A DNA stretch of 64,000 nucleotides from JAPOXR01 sp965199765 (GTDB lineage: Bacteria > Pseudomonadota > Alphaproteobacteria > Rhodobacterales > Rhodobacteraceae), in contig CBDATC010000002.1 of the NCBI GenBank assembly GCA_965199765.1, forward strand, positions 620,001 to 684,000, written 5' to 3'. The notes below the pieces were generated by a model. The model was not told where the DNA came from and did not search any database. It worked only from the letters and a program-made list of their open reading frames with translations. The stretch's first letter is position 1, and every line of letters begins with the position of its first letter. The translations under genes and the position numbers were made by a program. Shown here piece by piece: positions 45,012-54,180 of the stretch.

Positions 45012-45944
45012 CTACCCAAGAAGCCAAAGCCAAGCCGAAGCCGTGAAAATCGAGAATAGCGTGGCGAACAACACAGAACTGGCCGTCACCCGCTGTGCGC
45101 GAGAATATAAAGTGGCGAAAATATAAGCGTTGATTCCTGGCGCCATAGCAGATGTGATGACCGCGCTGCGGACAAAATCCTGGTTAATTGCAAACACTTC
45201 GCTGGCAAAAAGCCATGCAACGAATGGATGCAGACCGAGCGAAAGAGCGCAAATATAAGCTATGAGCTTCATATCGCCTTCCGGTCGATACTGAACAAGA
45301 ATTCCGCCCAGACCGACCAGAGCTACTGGAAGCGCGCTTTGCGCAATCATTTCCAATGCTTCACCGACCAAAACAGGCAACGGTATGTTCAGAACATTAA
45401 ACACAAACCCGGCGAATATTCCGAGCATGATCGCGTTTCGGAACATCCCGGCTAGCACCGCCCGTGCTGTTGCCAGGAAACCCGTGGTTTGCGAGCGAAT
45501 CAATTCCATTGCCGAAATGCCTACAAGGTAGCAAAACGGCGCATGCATTGAGACAAGCGCGTACGTTCCATCCAATGCGGCTCCACCATAGGCTCTTCCG
45601 ACGATCGAAAGACCGAGCAGCACGGTGTTTCCGAACAGTGCGGCAAATCCGACAACAACCGCATCTTCCCAATCCCTATGAAACAAGAATCGGGCACCAA
45701 GCAGCCCACAGGTAAAGCTTGCCAGCGAACCTACATAAAATGCGGTTACGAACCTGATCTCGAATCCTTGTCTGAGGTTCATGTCGGAGATCGCGTAAAA
45801 CAGCATGCAAGGTATCGCAAAGCGTTGAGCGAACTTCATCAGCCCCTCGACCGCGCTCTGTGAAAGCATGCGCGTCCAAACCGCCGCGTATCCAGCGCCG
45901 ATAAGCAAAAACACCGGCACGGTGACCTCAAGAAGTAAAATCAA
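45012..45944 (-). CDS. AEC (auxin efflux carrier) family transporter
   Basis: 310 residues with about ten membrane spans in two halves, the usual size for the family; RFAIPCMLFYAISDM and the ALVGLGGILV region after the mid-protein loop fit it. Known members export auxin in plants and malate/malonate or other small acids in bacteria. Convergent with potC, 14 bases apart, and ends the leftward housekeeping block by position only. Substrate unknown. Confidence 0.86.
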   Translation of the reverse strand: MILLLEVTVPVFLLIGAGYAAVWTRMLSQSAVEGLMKFAQRFAIPCMLFYAISDMNLRQGFEIRFVTAFYVGSLASFTCGLLGARFLFHRDWEDAVVVGFAALFGNTVLLGLSIVGRAYGGAALDGTYALVSMHAPFCYLVGISAMELIRSQTTGFLATARAVLAGMFRNAIMLGIFAGFVFNVLNIPLPVLVGEALEMIAQSALPVALVGLGGILVQYRPEGDMKLIAYICALSLGLHPFVAWLFASEVFAINQDFVRSAVITSAMAPGINAYIFATLYSRAQRVTASSVLFATLFSIFTASAWLWLLG

Positions 45945-45946
45945 GG

Positions 45947-46744
45947 CTAAAGCTCGTAGTGGATTTCCAACCCATCATATGCTGGCACAACATTTTCCGG
46001 TGTTTGCTCAAGAACAGTCCGATAATCCAAATCGACGTGCATATTAGTAAGAATCGCCCGTTTAGGAGCGGCGCGCGCAATCCAGTCGAGTGTCTGCTCA
46101 AGATGAGTATGCGAAGGATGCGGCTCATAACGCAGCGCGTCGACTATCCAACAATCCAAGTCTTCGAGATGTGTCCACGCATCTGGACTTATGACCGACA
46201 CATCGGGCAGATAAGCTAGCTGACAGATTCTGAAACCGTTGCTGATGATCTTCCCATGCTGCACCGGGAATGGAACGATGGTCAGGGGACCGGCTTCGCC
46301 GTGTATGCAAACTGGGCCTTCAAGCCGATTCATCTCCAAGATCGGCGGATAATAGCTGCCTTCGGGCTGAATGAAGGCATAACTGAAGCGTCTCATCAAT
46401 TCACCCTGCGTCGCTTTATCCGCCCAGACGGGCAGTCTTTCGCCGCGGTTATGAAAAATCATCCGAAAATCATCCAAGCCATTCACATGATCGGCATGCG
46501 CATGGGTGTAAACCACTCCATCCAAGTCTCCAACATCGGCATCAAGAAGCTGCTGTCGAAGATCAGGGGACGAATCAATGAGAACGCGGGTTGCCTTTTC
46601 TCCGTCGAGCAATTGAATCAACAAAGAACATCGGGTCCGCCGGTTGCGGGGATTTTGACTGTCGCACGCTCCCCATTTATTGCCCAAACGAGGAACACCT
46701 CCGGAAGAACCGCAGCCAAGAATTCTGAAGAGTAAAGTCGCCAT
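45947..46744 (-). CDS. Metallo-beta-lactamase fold hydrolase (PhnP-like)
   Basis: 265 residues. Metal motif THAHADH near residue 80, followed by later ligands in FPVQHGK and in the C-terminal NMHVDLDY. GCGSSGGVPRLG at the start is typical of the conserved protein encoded next to tatD in Alphaproteobacteria and related to PhnP phosphodiesterases. ATG 46744 overlaps the tatD stop by one base. Likely a cytoplasmic phosphodiesterase of unknown physiological substrate. Confidence 0.9.
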   Translation of the reverse strand: MATLLFRILGCGSSGGVPRLGNKWGACDSQNPRNRRTRCSLLIQLLDGEKATRVLIDSSPDLRQQLLDADVGDLDGVVYTHAHADHVNGLDDFRMIFHNRGERLPVWADKATQGELMRRFSYAFIQPEGSYYPPILEMNRLEGPVCIHGEAGPLTIVPFPVQHGKIISNGFRICQLAYLPDVSVISPDAWTHLEDLDCWIVDALRYEPHPSHTHLEQTLDWIARAAPKRAILTNMHVDLDYRTVLEQTPENVVPAYDGLEIHYEL

Positions 46745-47547
46745 CAACTATCTGCCTGACGTGCCGCCTTATGAAACAGACGGTCGAAGTTTGCGGTTGT
46801 CTGCTCGGCGAACTGTTCGTGACTCAGACCAAAAAGCGCGGCTCCCACACTTGCAACTTCTGTTACATAGGAAGGCTCATTGCGCTTTCCCCGAAATGGC
46901 GGAGGGGCCAAGTATGGAGCATCTGTTTCAACTAATATCCTGTTGATGGGCACCGCAGTGAAAATTTCCCTCAGAGCGCTTGCATTGGGGAATGTGACAA
47001 TTCCGGACATCGAAAGATAGAAGCCAAGTTCCAGCGCAGACCGCGCCAATTCCGCACCTGACGAATAACAATGCATAACACAGCGGAATTCGCCGTTTCG
47101 AAATTCGGACTTCAAAATTTCTGCCATAGCCATATCGGCGTTTCGGGAATGAATGATCAGCGGCAGGTCTAACTGCCGAGCAGCTTCAATGTGCAAAAGC
47201 AGACTCTTTTTCTGCATATCCGCGGTGGAGCGGGTGTAGTGAAAATCCAATCCGGATTCTCCTACTGCGATGAATTTAGAGTGCTTCGATAAATTCAACA
47301 GCTGCTCCAGCGAAACCAGCGGATCACTTGCAGCACGGTGCGGATGCGTGCCTGCGGCAAAAAACACGCCATCGTACCTGGCAGCGATTTCCGCGACGGC
47401 AGCGACACTGCCCAAGGACGTGCAGATTGTCACCATACGCCGCACGCCTTTGTCTCTCGCTCTTTCAACAACATCGCTTAAATCATCGCAGAAATCCGGA
47501 AAATCCAAGTGGCAATGACTGTCAACCAATTCAGGAAATTCAGCCAT
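46744..47547 (-). CDS. tatD: TatD family metal-dependent nuclease
   Basis: 267 residues. Metal ligands are in DSHCHLDF at the N-terminus, GESGLDFHY, LIIHSRNAD, MHCYSS and ETDAPYLAP. The family includes 3'-5' exonucleases involved in DNA repair and degradation. ATG 47547 overlaps the end of holB by 8 bases, indicating coupled translation. Confidence 0.95.
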   Translation of the reverse strand: MAEFPELVDSHCHLDFPDFCDDLSDVVERARDKGVRRMVTICTSLGSVAAVAEIAARYDGVFFAAGTHPHRAASDPLVSLEQLLNLSKHSKFIAVGESGLDFHYTRSTADMQKKSLLLHIEAARQLDLPLIIHSRNADMAMAEILKSEFRNGEFRCVMHCYSSGAELARSALELGFYLSMSGIVTFPNASALREIFTAVPINRILVETDAPYLAPPPFRGKRNEPSYVTEVASVGAALFGLSHEQFAEQTTANFDRLFHKAARQADS

Positions 47548-48679
47548 AAGCAATTACGCCAGTTGCCTCTTTTGCAGAACTGTCAATCGCCAGCAGCATG
47601 TCAAGCACTACTGAAACAGGATCAAGATTGCCTTCCTTGGAAATCCGCTCTCTTTCAGCTAGCTCGGCACTCAGTTCTGCCCAAATTTGCGCTGCATTGC
47701 GACCGCTGGTCAAACTAGTAAAGCACTTTTGCTCGCCCGGAACCGCTTCCTGCAATGGTCCCCCTGCCGCAGACTTGGCAAGTCTCGACACCAAACGCAG
47801 AATCGCATCAATCACCGATGTGTATTTGTCGTCGGCTGAGCGAACACCGCACTCTGTCGCCATCTTGAGCGCTTGGCTGCGTGATATATCCGGAGCGGTT
47901 GCCATGATTTCGATCAGCCTCCGATAACTGACCAGCCCGCCGCTGATCTGCAACCGCAACGCTTCACCAGGCGAACCCCCGCTAAGCATGGCAAGAGCTG
48001 ATCTTTCAGCAGCCTTCGACAGTCCTGCTTCTTCAAGCGCATTCTGCAAATCCGCAAAGTCCAACGGCACGCAATTCAGTTTAGTGCATCGGCTTCGCAC
48101 CGTTGGCAAGAGCCCGTTTGGTGAATGACTCACCAAAAAAAGGTATGAATTTGGAGGTGGTTCCTCAAGGAGCTTCAGCAGAGCGTTGGCAGCATTTGAA
48201 TTCATGTCGTCGGCTGAATCAATGATTGCAATGAGTGGAAGTCCATCTGCCGAAGACAGAGCAAAAAAATTACCGAGCGAGCGGATATCTTCAACTCCAA
48301 TGTTCTTGAACACCCGTCCAGTCTTCGGATCATAACCTCGTCGAACAATTGTCAGTGCGGATTCTGTAAGTACTTCAATTCGTCTGACAATCGGATGATC
48401 AGGCGGAACATTCAGCCCGTCGATTGGTGGCAAATCACTCGCATTGCCAACTCTGGCATTGTGTTCAGCTGCCAGCATAGCCTTCGCCGCTCTCCACGCC
48501 AAAGTTGCTTTTCCCACTCCTCGCATTCCGCTAAACAGCCAAGCATGATGCAAACGGCCACTTCTCCAGGCTTCTAGAAACCTTCTTTCTGCTGCGGATT
48601 GGCCAAACAGTTGTCTTGTAAACCGGGGATGTGGAGCATCCCCTACCCTGTCCGACTCGAAAAACTCCGGCGTTTTCAA
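47540..48679 (-). CDS. holB: DNA polymerase III delta' subunit
   Basis: 379 residues, clamp-loader subunit. LFSGMRGVGKATLAWR corresponds to the P-loop (about 48-63), ALLKLLEEPPPNSYLFLVSH to the SRC/sensor region, and RSRCTKL is the SRC-like arginine finger motif. The zinc-binding cysteines of Gram-negative HolB are not seen in the insertion after the P-loop, as in many Alphaproteobacteria. It starts with TTG 48679, overlapping the tmk stop. Confidence 0.93.
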   Translation of the reverse strand: MKTPEFFESDRVGDAPHPRFTRQLFGQSAAERRFLEAWRSGRLHHAWLFSGMRGVGKATLAWRAAKAMLAAEHNARVGNASDLPPIDGLNVPPDHPIVRRIEVLTESALTIVRRGYDPKTGRVFKNIGVEDIRSLGNFFALSSADGLPLIAIIDSADDMNSNAANALLKLLEEPPPNSYLFLVSHSPNGLLPTVRSRCTKLNCVPLDFADLQNALEEAGLSKAAERSALAMLSGGSPGEALRLQISGGLVSYRRLIEIMATAPDISRSQALKMATECGVRSADDKYTSVIDAILRLVSRLAKSAAGGPLQEAVPGEQKCFTSLTSGRNAAQIWAELSAELAERERISKEGNLDPVSVVLDMLLAIDSSAKEATGVIAYG

Positions 48680-49302
48680 GAGAACTGCCTTAACGTCTCT
48701 GTCAAAATTTCTTCAGCGATGTCTTCTGGACAAGCATCACCGTCAACCAATCGACACCGGGCAGCGTTGGATTGTCCTAAAGCACGGAAACTTTGTCGCA
48801 GCCCTTCTAATTTTGTGCCATAAGATTCGAGTCTCGCATCACCGCCGCTCCTCGCATGCACGCGGGCAAGCGCCGTTTCAACCGGAACATCAACGATGAA
48901 AGTGAGATCGGCTTCTTTTCCAATCATCAGACCGTGCAACTCGTCTGTGAGTTTCCGCAGTTCTTGATCGGCGAGGCCCTGATAGACTCGAGTCGAATCA
49001 ACAAACCGATCCGATACCACAAATTGACCCTGCTTCAGCGCAGGAAAAATAAAGGTTTCGAGATGGTGCCTCCGGGCAGCGGTAAACAGCAGAATTTCGG
49101 TCTTGCGCGACCAGCGGCGGTGCGCTTTATCCGAAGCGAGAATTTCACGAAACATGTCGCCATCTTCGCCGCCGCCGGGTTCAAAGGTAGCAACGGCCTT
49201 CAATCCACGCGAGCATAGGCCTTTAACGAGAAGCATTGTCTGCAGTGATTTCCCTGCTCCATCAATGCCTTCAATTGTGATGAAGCCACCAGCTTTCTCC
49301 AT
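48676..49302 (-). CDS. tmk: Thymidylate kinase
   Basis: 208 residues. P-loop GIDGAGKS at 12-19, FEPGGGEDG in place of the more usual EPGGT, DRFVDST near 97 and a lid region ARSGGDARLES. Converts dTMP to dTDP. ATG 49302 overlaps the dacC stop (TGATG). The triple glycine followed by E in the EPGG motif is slightly atypical. Confidence 0.95.
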   Translation of the reverse strand: MEKAGGFITIEGIDGAGKSLQTMLLVKGLCSRGLKAVATFEPGGGEDGDMFREILASDKAHRRWSRKTEILLFTAARRHHLETFIFPALKQGQFVVSDRFVDSTRVYQGLADQELRKLTDELHGLMIGKEADLTFIVDVPVETALARVHARSGGDARLESYGTKLEGLRQSFRALGQSNAARCRLVDGDACPEDIAEEILTETLRQFS

Positions 49303-50465
49303 CAGAGATCGAACAACCGGCCAAACGACCTATCGAACAGCTTCAAAACAGCAGTCAAAAGACGCACACCAAAACCGCCGCGTTCAATATCGTTGGCTGC
49401 AACCAATGGTACATTGGATGCAGCATCTGCACCTGAAATGATTACTCTTAGGGTGCCGAGCTGCTCTCCTTTTGCGACCGGGGCCTCAACAATGTCCTCA
49501 AAAATTGCTTCAGCTGAAATTTCCTGCTTCGAGGAGGCGCTGACGAGGATTTTGGCCGCACTTGGCACTGTCACGGCAACCTGCCGTTCAACTCCCATCC
49601 AGACCGGAACTGACAAAACCGTATCGCCTGGTTCGAACAGTGTCTGTTCATTGAATTGAAAAAAATACCAATTTACAATCTTCTCAGCCTCCGTCTCGCG
49701 AATACTTCGGCTCTTCAATCCTGTGACAACAAAAATCACTCGCCGGTTGTCCCGCACAACTGAGCCGACAATACCGTAGCCAGCAGCCTGCGTATAACCA
49801 GTTTTCAGACCATCTGCTCCGAAATCCAGCTTGAGCAATGGATTGCGATTGCGTCTGTTTTCGGGAACGCGGTTGTCAAACGCGAACTCCTTTTCGGCAA
49901 AGTAACCGTATAAGTCTGGAAAATCCGTGATCAGGCGGCTGGAGAGTGTAGCGAGGTCACGTGCTGACATCAGGTGGTTCGGATCCGGCCAGCCGTTTGA
50001 ATTGGTGAAATTGGAATTGGTCAATCCGATTTCCAACGCGCGGGCATTCGTTAATCGCGCAAATCCAGCTTCGGTTCCGTCCGGAGACAACGCTTCGGCA
50101 AGAACCGCACTTGCATCATTGCCTGACAGCACAATTACTCCACGTAACAAGTCTTCCACGCTAATGCGTTCTCCAGACTTCAGAAACATGGACGAACCCC
50201 TGTACTTCACGGCTTCTGGGGAAACCCGAAGTTTCGAATCAAGCCCCAATCGACCGGCGGCAAGGGCCTCAAATGTCATGTAGACGGTCATGAGTTTGGA
50301 CATTGACGCCGGCGGCTGCAGCTGGTCCGCATTTTTTTCGGCTAACACCATGCCGGAATTATGATCAACAATGATAAGAGAGCGGCCGCTGGTTTCAAAA
50401 GCTACGGCGGACAACGACAGCAGACTGACAGCCGCTGACATGAAAAGAAGCGTGATTGGTTTCAT
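49302..50465 (-). CDS. dacC: D-alanyl-D-alanine carboxypeptidase (penicillin-binding protein 5/6 type)
   Basis: 387 residues. Signal peptide KPITLLFMSAAVSLLSLSAVA; catalytic SMSK at about 56-59, SGN in VLSGNDASAV and KTG in LKTGYTQ. A PBP5 C-terminal beta domain follows, and the end GVRLLTAVLKLFDRSFGRLF is an amphipathic membrane-anchoring helix. It trims pentapeptides in the periplasm. First gene of the dacC-tmk-holB-tatD-MBL run; no rlpA is seen upstream. Confidence 0.95.
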   Translation of the reverse strand: MKPITLLFMSAAVSLLSLSAVAFETSGRSLIIVDHNSGMVLAEKNADQLQPPASMSKLMTVYMTFEALAAGRLGLDSKLRVSPEAVKYRGSSMFLKSGERISVEDLLRGVIVLSGNDASAVLAEALSPDGTEAGFARLTNARALEIGLTNSNFTNSNGWPDPNHLMSARDLATLSSRLITDFPDLYGYFAEKEFAFDNRVPENRRNRNPLLKLDFGADGLKTGYTQAAGYGIVGSVVRDNRRVIFVVTGLKSRSIRETEAEKIVNWYFFQFNEQTLFEPGDTVLSVPVWMGVERQVAVTVPSAAKILVSASSKQEISAEAIFEDIVEAPVAKGEQLGTLRVIISGADAASNVPLVAANDIERGGFGVRLLTAVLKLFDRSFGRLFDL

Positions 50466-50595
50466 TGCTATAAATCTACCTCTATGTCGGTGTTATTTGC
50501 AATGGTGGATTACTTTGCAATCAAAACTTAAACTTTGCCAGTGAATCTTCGTCAATTGAATTTTTTCATCAATGCGTTAATGGATGCGGATAGGA

Positions 50596-50685
50596 GGAGG
50601 GGTGACAGAGTGGTCGAATGTACCGGTCTTGAAAACCGGCGTGGGGGAAACTCCACCGTGGGTTCGAATCCCACCCCCTCCGCCA
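50596..50685 (+). tRNA. tRNA-Ser (anticodon TGA), CCA encoded
   Basis: Acceptor GGAGGGG pairs with CCCCTCC; anticodon stem CCGGT/ACCGG encloses CTTGAAA with anticodon TGA at 50630-50632; a long variable arm follows (GTGGGGGAAACTCCAC) and the T arm is GTGGG TTCGAAT CCCAC. G discriminator and CCA at 50683-50685. Genes from here to the right edge look foreign, so its 3' end is a likely integration site, though no second copy of the 3' end was found in the window. Confidence 0.97.
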
Positions 50686-51077
50686 CCTTGGTACAGAGCC
50701 GGGCACGCCAATTGGCGCCGGGACTTTGTCATTTGTGACACTCAGTGTTGTCAGCAGTCCGGACCTCGATCCGATGATGCGGACTTCGCTTTCCCCAACT
50801 TCGATACGCTGACCGGCTTAGCTGGAGCGCCGCCAACATCCAGAAAATCGGAACCACGATCAACGGCTGGCGGAGCAAAGGCCGGGAACCGGGCATTGTC
50901 AAGTCTCTGTTAATCGTCACCGAACTGTTCCAGATTGCAGAATCAGGGGTTTTTATTGACACCTGCTTTTGCCATTGCAGGGGTCACAATTTCAATCCTT
51001 GTATCGACCACCATTATTCCCCTTAAAAACAATGGGTTACCCGATACGCAAAAACGAGCATCCGCTCACATGCGCGC

Positions 51078-51099
51078 TGTGTCCGCACCATGTCCGCAC
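51078..51099 (+). repeat. 22-base direct repeat, left copy
   Basis: Identical to 53704-53725. Each copy contains TGTCCGCAC twice, separated by CAT. The two copies bracket the DUF4143 ATPase and the ISNCY transposase fragment. Confidence 0.75.
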
Positions 51100-51268
51100 C
51101 GATTTTGGTATTAACTGAATTATCCAGGAAAGCCCGGCGACGGTCAGTTTGGTTGGAGAGAGTCTTTTTTGACGTGCAAGCCGCACCTCCGGGCCGACCG
51201 ATGGCCTTGAACGCGCAGCAAGGATTCTGCACCAATCTTCCAAGGCTTGCGCTGCCGGTTATGCCACA

Positions 51269-51300
51269 CAACTAACGAAATCACCAAATTTTGTTAGTTG
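51269..51300 (-). terminator. Stem-loop downstream of the DUF4143 ATPase gene
   Basis: CAACTAAC with GAAAT pairs with ATTTT and GTTAGTTG around a short loop. There is no T-run on the minus strand, so termination is uncertain. Confidence 0.35.
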
Positions 51301-51353
51301 GAGTTATTTTACTCGCACACGTGAAAGCAGGATCAGGTCGCAAGAAACGCGCA

Positions 51354-52637
51354 TTAGAAACGCACGTCGCTCCACAGGGTGCTGACCGGCAGGGCGAAGC
51401 AATTGTCACCGAAGCTTAATCGCTCCTCCCCCAAATAGAAGACAATCCCAACACAGGGCCGCGCTTGCCCCGGCCCTTCGCTTGCAAACCATTTCAGGTG
51501 TTTGAAGTCACGGGTCGCAACCGTTGCTGAAGCCTTCACCTCAACACCGACCAGTGTTTCGCCAGCGTCGATCAGAATATCAATCTCGCGCTTGTCGGGG
51601 CTGCGCCAGTGATAGAAGCGCACATCTTCTTTCTGCAATGGTGCGGCACGAAGCAGTTCATTGAACACATAGCTTTCAAGCACACCGCCGAACGCTTCAG
51701 GATGCGCTCCAATATCAAACCCGTTTTCTTTGAACCGTCGTAGTGCGCAGACGATGCCGCTATCCACGAAATGATATTTGGCATTCTTGATTTCGCGCTT
51801 ACCCTCACCCGAAGTCCACGCGCCAAGTTTCACAATCATCGACAGGCGGATCAGCACATCAAGATATTGTTCCACGGTATCTCGCTGGATATGCAAGAGC
51901 TTGCACAATTGCGCAATATTGATCTCCTGTGCGGTTCGGGCTGCCATCTGATCAATCAGGCGGCGGAGCGCATCGGTCTTCCGAACACGCAAAATGTCAG
52001 CAACATCGCGATCCACAACAGCATCCACATAGTCGCGATACTGGCGCTGACGGAATCGCAGGTCCAGATCACGCATTTCCGGAAGCCCGCCACGCAAGAT
52101 TTGGTCTACATAGTCGCGCCGTAAAACCGGAGGTGCACTCAATTGTGACAGGTCGGGAGCCTTCTGAAGCGACCAGTCGATAAGGCGAGACGCAGGGCTC
52201 CGAACACATTCAGCAGCGGTCAATGGCCAGAGCTTCAATGTACGCATGCGTCCAGCTAGTGAGTCCGCAACATTTGCCGTGGTGAACACATTTGCGGAAC
52301 CAGTCAGAACAAACTGGCCTTTTCGGCGGTTCACATCCACAACGCGTTTGATCGCAAGGGACAGATCGGTCGAGCGTTGCGCCTCGTCAATAATAAGCGG
52401 CGCGTCATCAAGATCAGCCGTTAAACTGGCAAGCTGGCCTACCGGGTCTGCATTGATCGCAGCTAATGTGGCGGCGTCATCAAGCGTAATGAACTTACCG
52501 GCCTCGAAAAGATCTCGAACCAGCGTTGTCTTTCCAGCCTGGCGCGGACCGATCAGGTTCACCACTCGTGAGCCTTCCAGCGCATCCCGTAATTCCGGAA
52601 TCAAATGCCTTTGCAGAAAATCATCTTGATCGACCAT
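51354..52637 (-). CDS. AAA ATPase with DUF4143 domain
   Basis: 427 residues. Walker A GPRQAGKTT at 30-38, Walker B PLIIDEAQR near 85-93, an arginine region FVLTGSANVF, a winged-helix middle (AQLCKLLHIQRDTVEQYLDVL) and C-terminal DUF4143, a nuclease-like fold with EIDILID and GVEVKAS. This family is widespread in genomic islands and is suspected of defence or mobile-element roles, with no settled function. It appears intact. ATG 52637 was chosen over a TTG at 52661; neither has a good ribosome site. Flanked by 22-base direct repeats. Confidence 0.88.
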   Translation of the reverse strand: MVDQDDFLQRHLIPELRDALEGSRVVNLIGPRQAGKTTLVRDLFEAGKFITLDDAATLAAINADPVGQLASLTADLDDAPLIIDEAQRSTDLSLAIKRVVDVNRRKGQFVLTGSANVFTTANVADSLAGRMRTLKLWPLTAAECVRSPASRLIDWSLQKAPDLSQLSAPPVLRRDYVDQILRGGLPEMRDLDLRFRQRQYRDYVDAVVDRDVADILRVRKTDALRRLIDQMAARTAQEINIAQLCKLLHIQRDTVEQYLDVLIRLSMIVKLGAWTSGEGKREIKNAKYHFVDSGIVCALRRFKENGFDIGAHPEAFGGVLESYVFNELLRAAPLQKEDVRFYHWRSPDKREIDILIDAGETLVGVEVKASATVATRDFKHLKWFASEGPGQARPCVGIVFYLGEERLSFGDNCFALPVSTLWSDVRF

Positions 52638-53081
52638 AGGTACTTTTTCGCTCTCCTCCAAATCGCCATTACACCTTACACGAAAATACCATTACACCCT
52701 ACACAAAAATCATGATTGAAACCTTCTCACGCCCGATGGCTTTCACTGCATCCACCTCAATGATCACCCTAACCGCCATACTTATGGCAAATATGGATCT
52801 ATATTTGAGGCAGACCGGTTGCTCCCGAATGGCACAGCTGAAGGTATGCGCTTTTCGGTAATTGATTCTACGCCAGTCACCGCAACTCACGTAACTTTAC
52901 GGAGCTATTCACAACTATAGCTAGTGTCTGCTGGAAAAGTCGATTCTGCCGTTCTAAGCCTTACCGTGCATAGAATTTTCTGCTGTTCGTGGTTGCGAAG
53001 ATTCGGAGGATACGGCGTAAAAGAGGAAGATTCGCCCAGATATTGTGTCAAATAGGCGAATCTTCAACTCTGGATGATGTC
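52638..53081. other. Gap upstream of the ISNCY fragment
   Basis: No gene seen. TTACACC(T/C)TACAC-like words repeat at 52671-52703 (ccattacaccttacacgaaaa and attacaccctacacaaaaa) just upstream of the DUF4143 gene and may be promoter or operator elements. Confidence 0.4.
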
Positions 53082-53633
53082 ATGAGAACCACATTTGAGA
53101 AAAATCTTCAACTGTTTCATGTTCCGATCGAGGAGCTTCAGATCAACGAGCAGTCGCGGGACGACATTCCCCGTCTGCTGAGCGGCCTGAAGGCGCTTTA
53201 CTGCGACGAGCAGTCCCGTCAGGCGGTTTTGGCTCACATGGAGGCGAAGCATTCGGAACGGGCCAGCCTTGAGAACGGCCGTCCGGGCATGAGTTTCTGG
53301 CAGGTTCTTGTGCTTGGCATTTTGAAGCAGGGGCTCAACTGCGACTTCGACCGTCTTGAGGAGATGTGCAAACATTGCGAAATCCGGATCATGCTGCAGT
53401 GTCCGGATTATCATGATCAGTTCAAGTCTCCCCGGATCGCGTACAATCTGACGGAGCTTCTCGACGAGGATACGCTTCGGTTCGTCAACAATAAAATCAT
53501 GCAGCTCGGTCACAGGATCGTGAAGCACCGCGGTCCGGTCGATGTGAAGGCGGATTCGTTTGTTGTGGAGACCGACGTCGAACATCCGGTCGACCACCGT
53601 CTGCTTTCCGAAGCGGTGGGCTGCGCGGCTTGA
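53082..53633 (+). pseudogene. ISNCY-family (ISDol1-like) transposase, N-terminal fragment
   Basis: About 183 codons resemble the N-terminal 40% of ISNCY transposases: QSRDDIPRLLSGLKALY, GRPGMSFWQVLVLGILKQ, LNCDFDRLEEMCKH and DSFVVETDVEHPVD, ending just after the first catalytic aspartate region at HRLLSEAVGC. The frame then runs into unrelated sequence and stops. No remaining C-terminal domain or inverted ends were found, so it is a dead remnant. The reading upstream of ATG 53082 is not part of the protein. Confidence 0.78.
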
Positions 53634-54128
53634 CCGACGCCACCAGCCGTTTGGTCAATCTGGCTGTTTCCTTCTCCATCTCACTCTCCAGTTTTATCCG
53701 TCTTGTGTCCGCACCATGTCCGCACATTGACCTCAACTCAGCGCAAACTTGGGCAAGCGTAAACTCAAATTGCAAGTTTACAGCACATTGTTTCACATGT
53801 AGGTTTTCAAACTTGCGCAAGCTTCCACAACGTTGCACAAAATGCCAATTTCAATCCTGACATAAGCAAACGTCTTTCAGATGACTGACCGAGCGACGAC
53901 TTGGATCGTGCCACATCTCCGGAGTTTCTGTCGCTGGCTGCCGATGACTGTAAACAGAGCATTTCCCAAGCAAAGCGATGTGCGAAAGAACTGATCAGGA
54001 CCGAGGACCTCCCTGATAAAAGCGTGGCGTAAGTGTTGCCTTCGCCCATCAGTATCTTCCTCATCATCAATAGTCATTTTCGCCTCAAATGATTATGACT
54101 GTTTATTGGACAAAATCTTGATTAAATG
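53634..54128. other. 500 bases of unclear content
   Basis: Includes the second 22-base repeat. A minus-strand frame at 53877-54077 (TIDDEEDTDGRRQHL...) may be the leftover of a gene but matches nothing I recognise. Confidence 0.45.
53704..53725 (+). repeat. 22-base direct repeat, right copy
   Basis: Exact copy of 51078-51099, 2.6 kb away. Confidence 0.75.
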
Positions 54129-54170
54129 TGCCACATTTTTCGGACTCGCGCATGTCCGAAAAATGTGGCA
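54129..54170 (+). promoter_or_regulatory. 17-bp inverted repeat operator before the AbiEi-like gene
   Basis: TGCCACATTTTTCGGAC at 54129-54145 and its exact complement at 54154-54170, eight bases apart, then a further half-site TTTCGGAC at 54173-54180 abutting the start codon. AbiEi antitoxins are known to repress their own promoter through inverted repeats, and this is a strong candidate for that site. Confidence 0.75.
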
Positions 54171-54180
54171 TATTTCGGAC

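Larger units (their letters stand above)
50686..51353. other. 670 bases without a recognisable gene, island edge
   Basis: Several open frames of up to about 80 codons, none convincing. It contains one copy of a 22-base repeat (51078-51099) and a 13-bp imperfect stem-loop (51269-51300) downstream of the DUF4143 gene. Confidence 0.5.
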
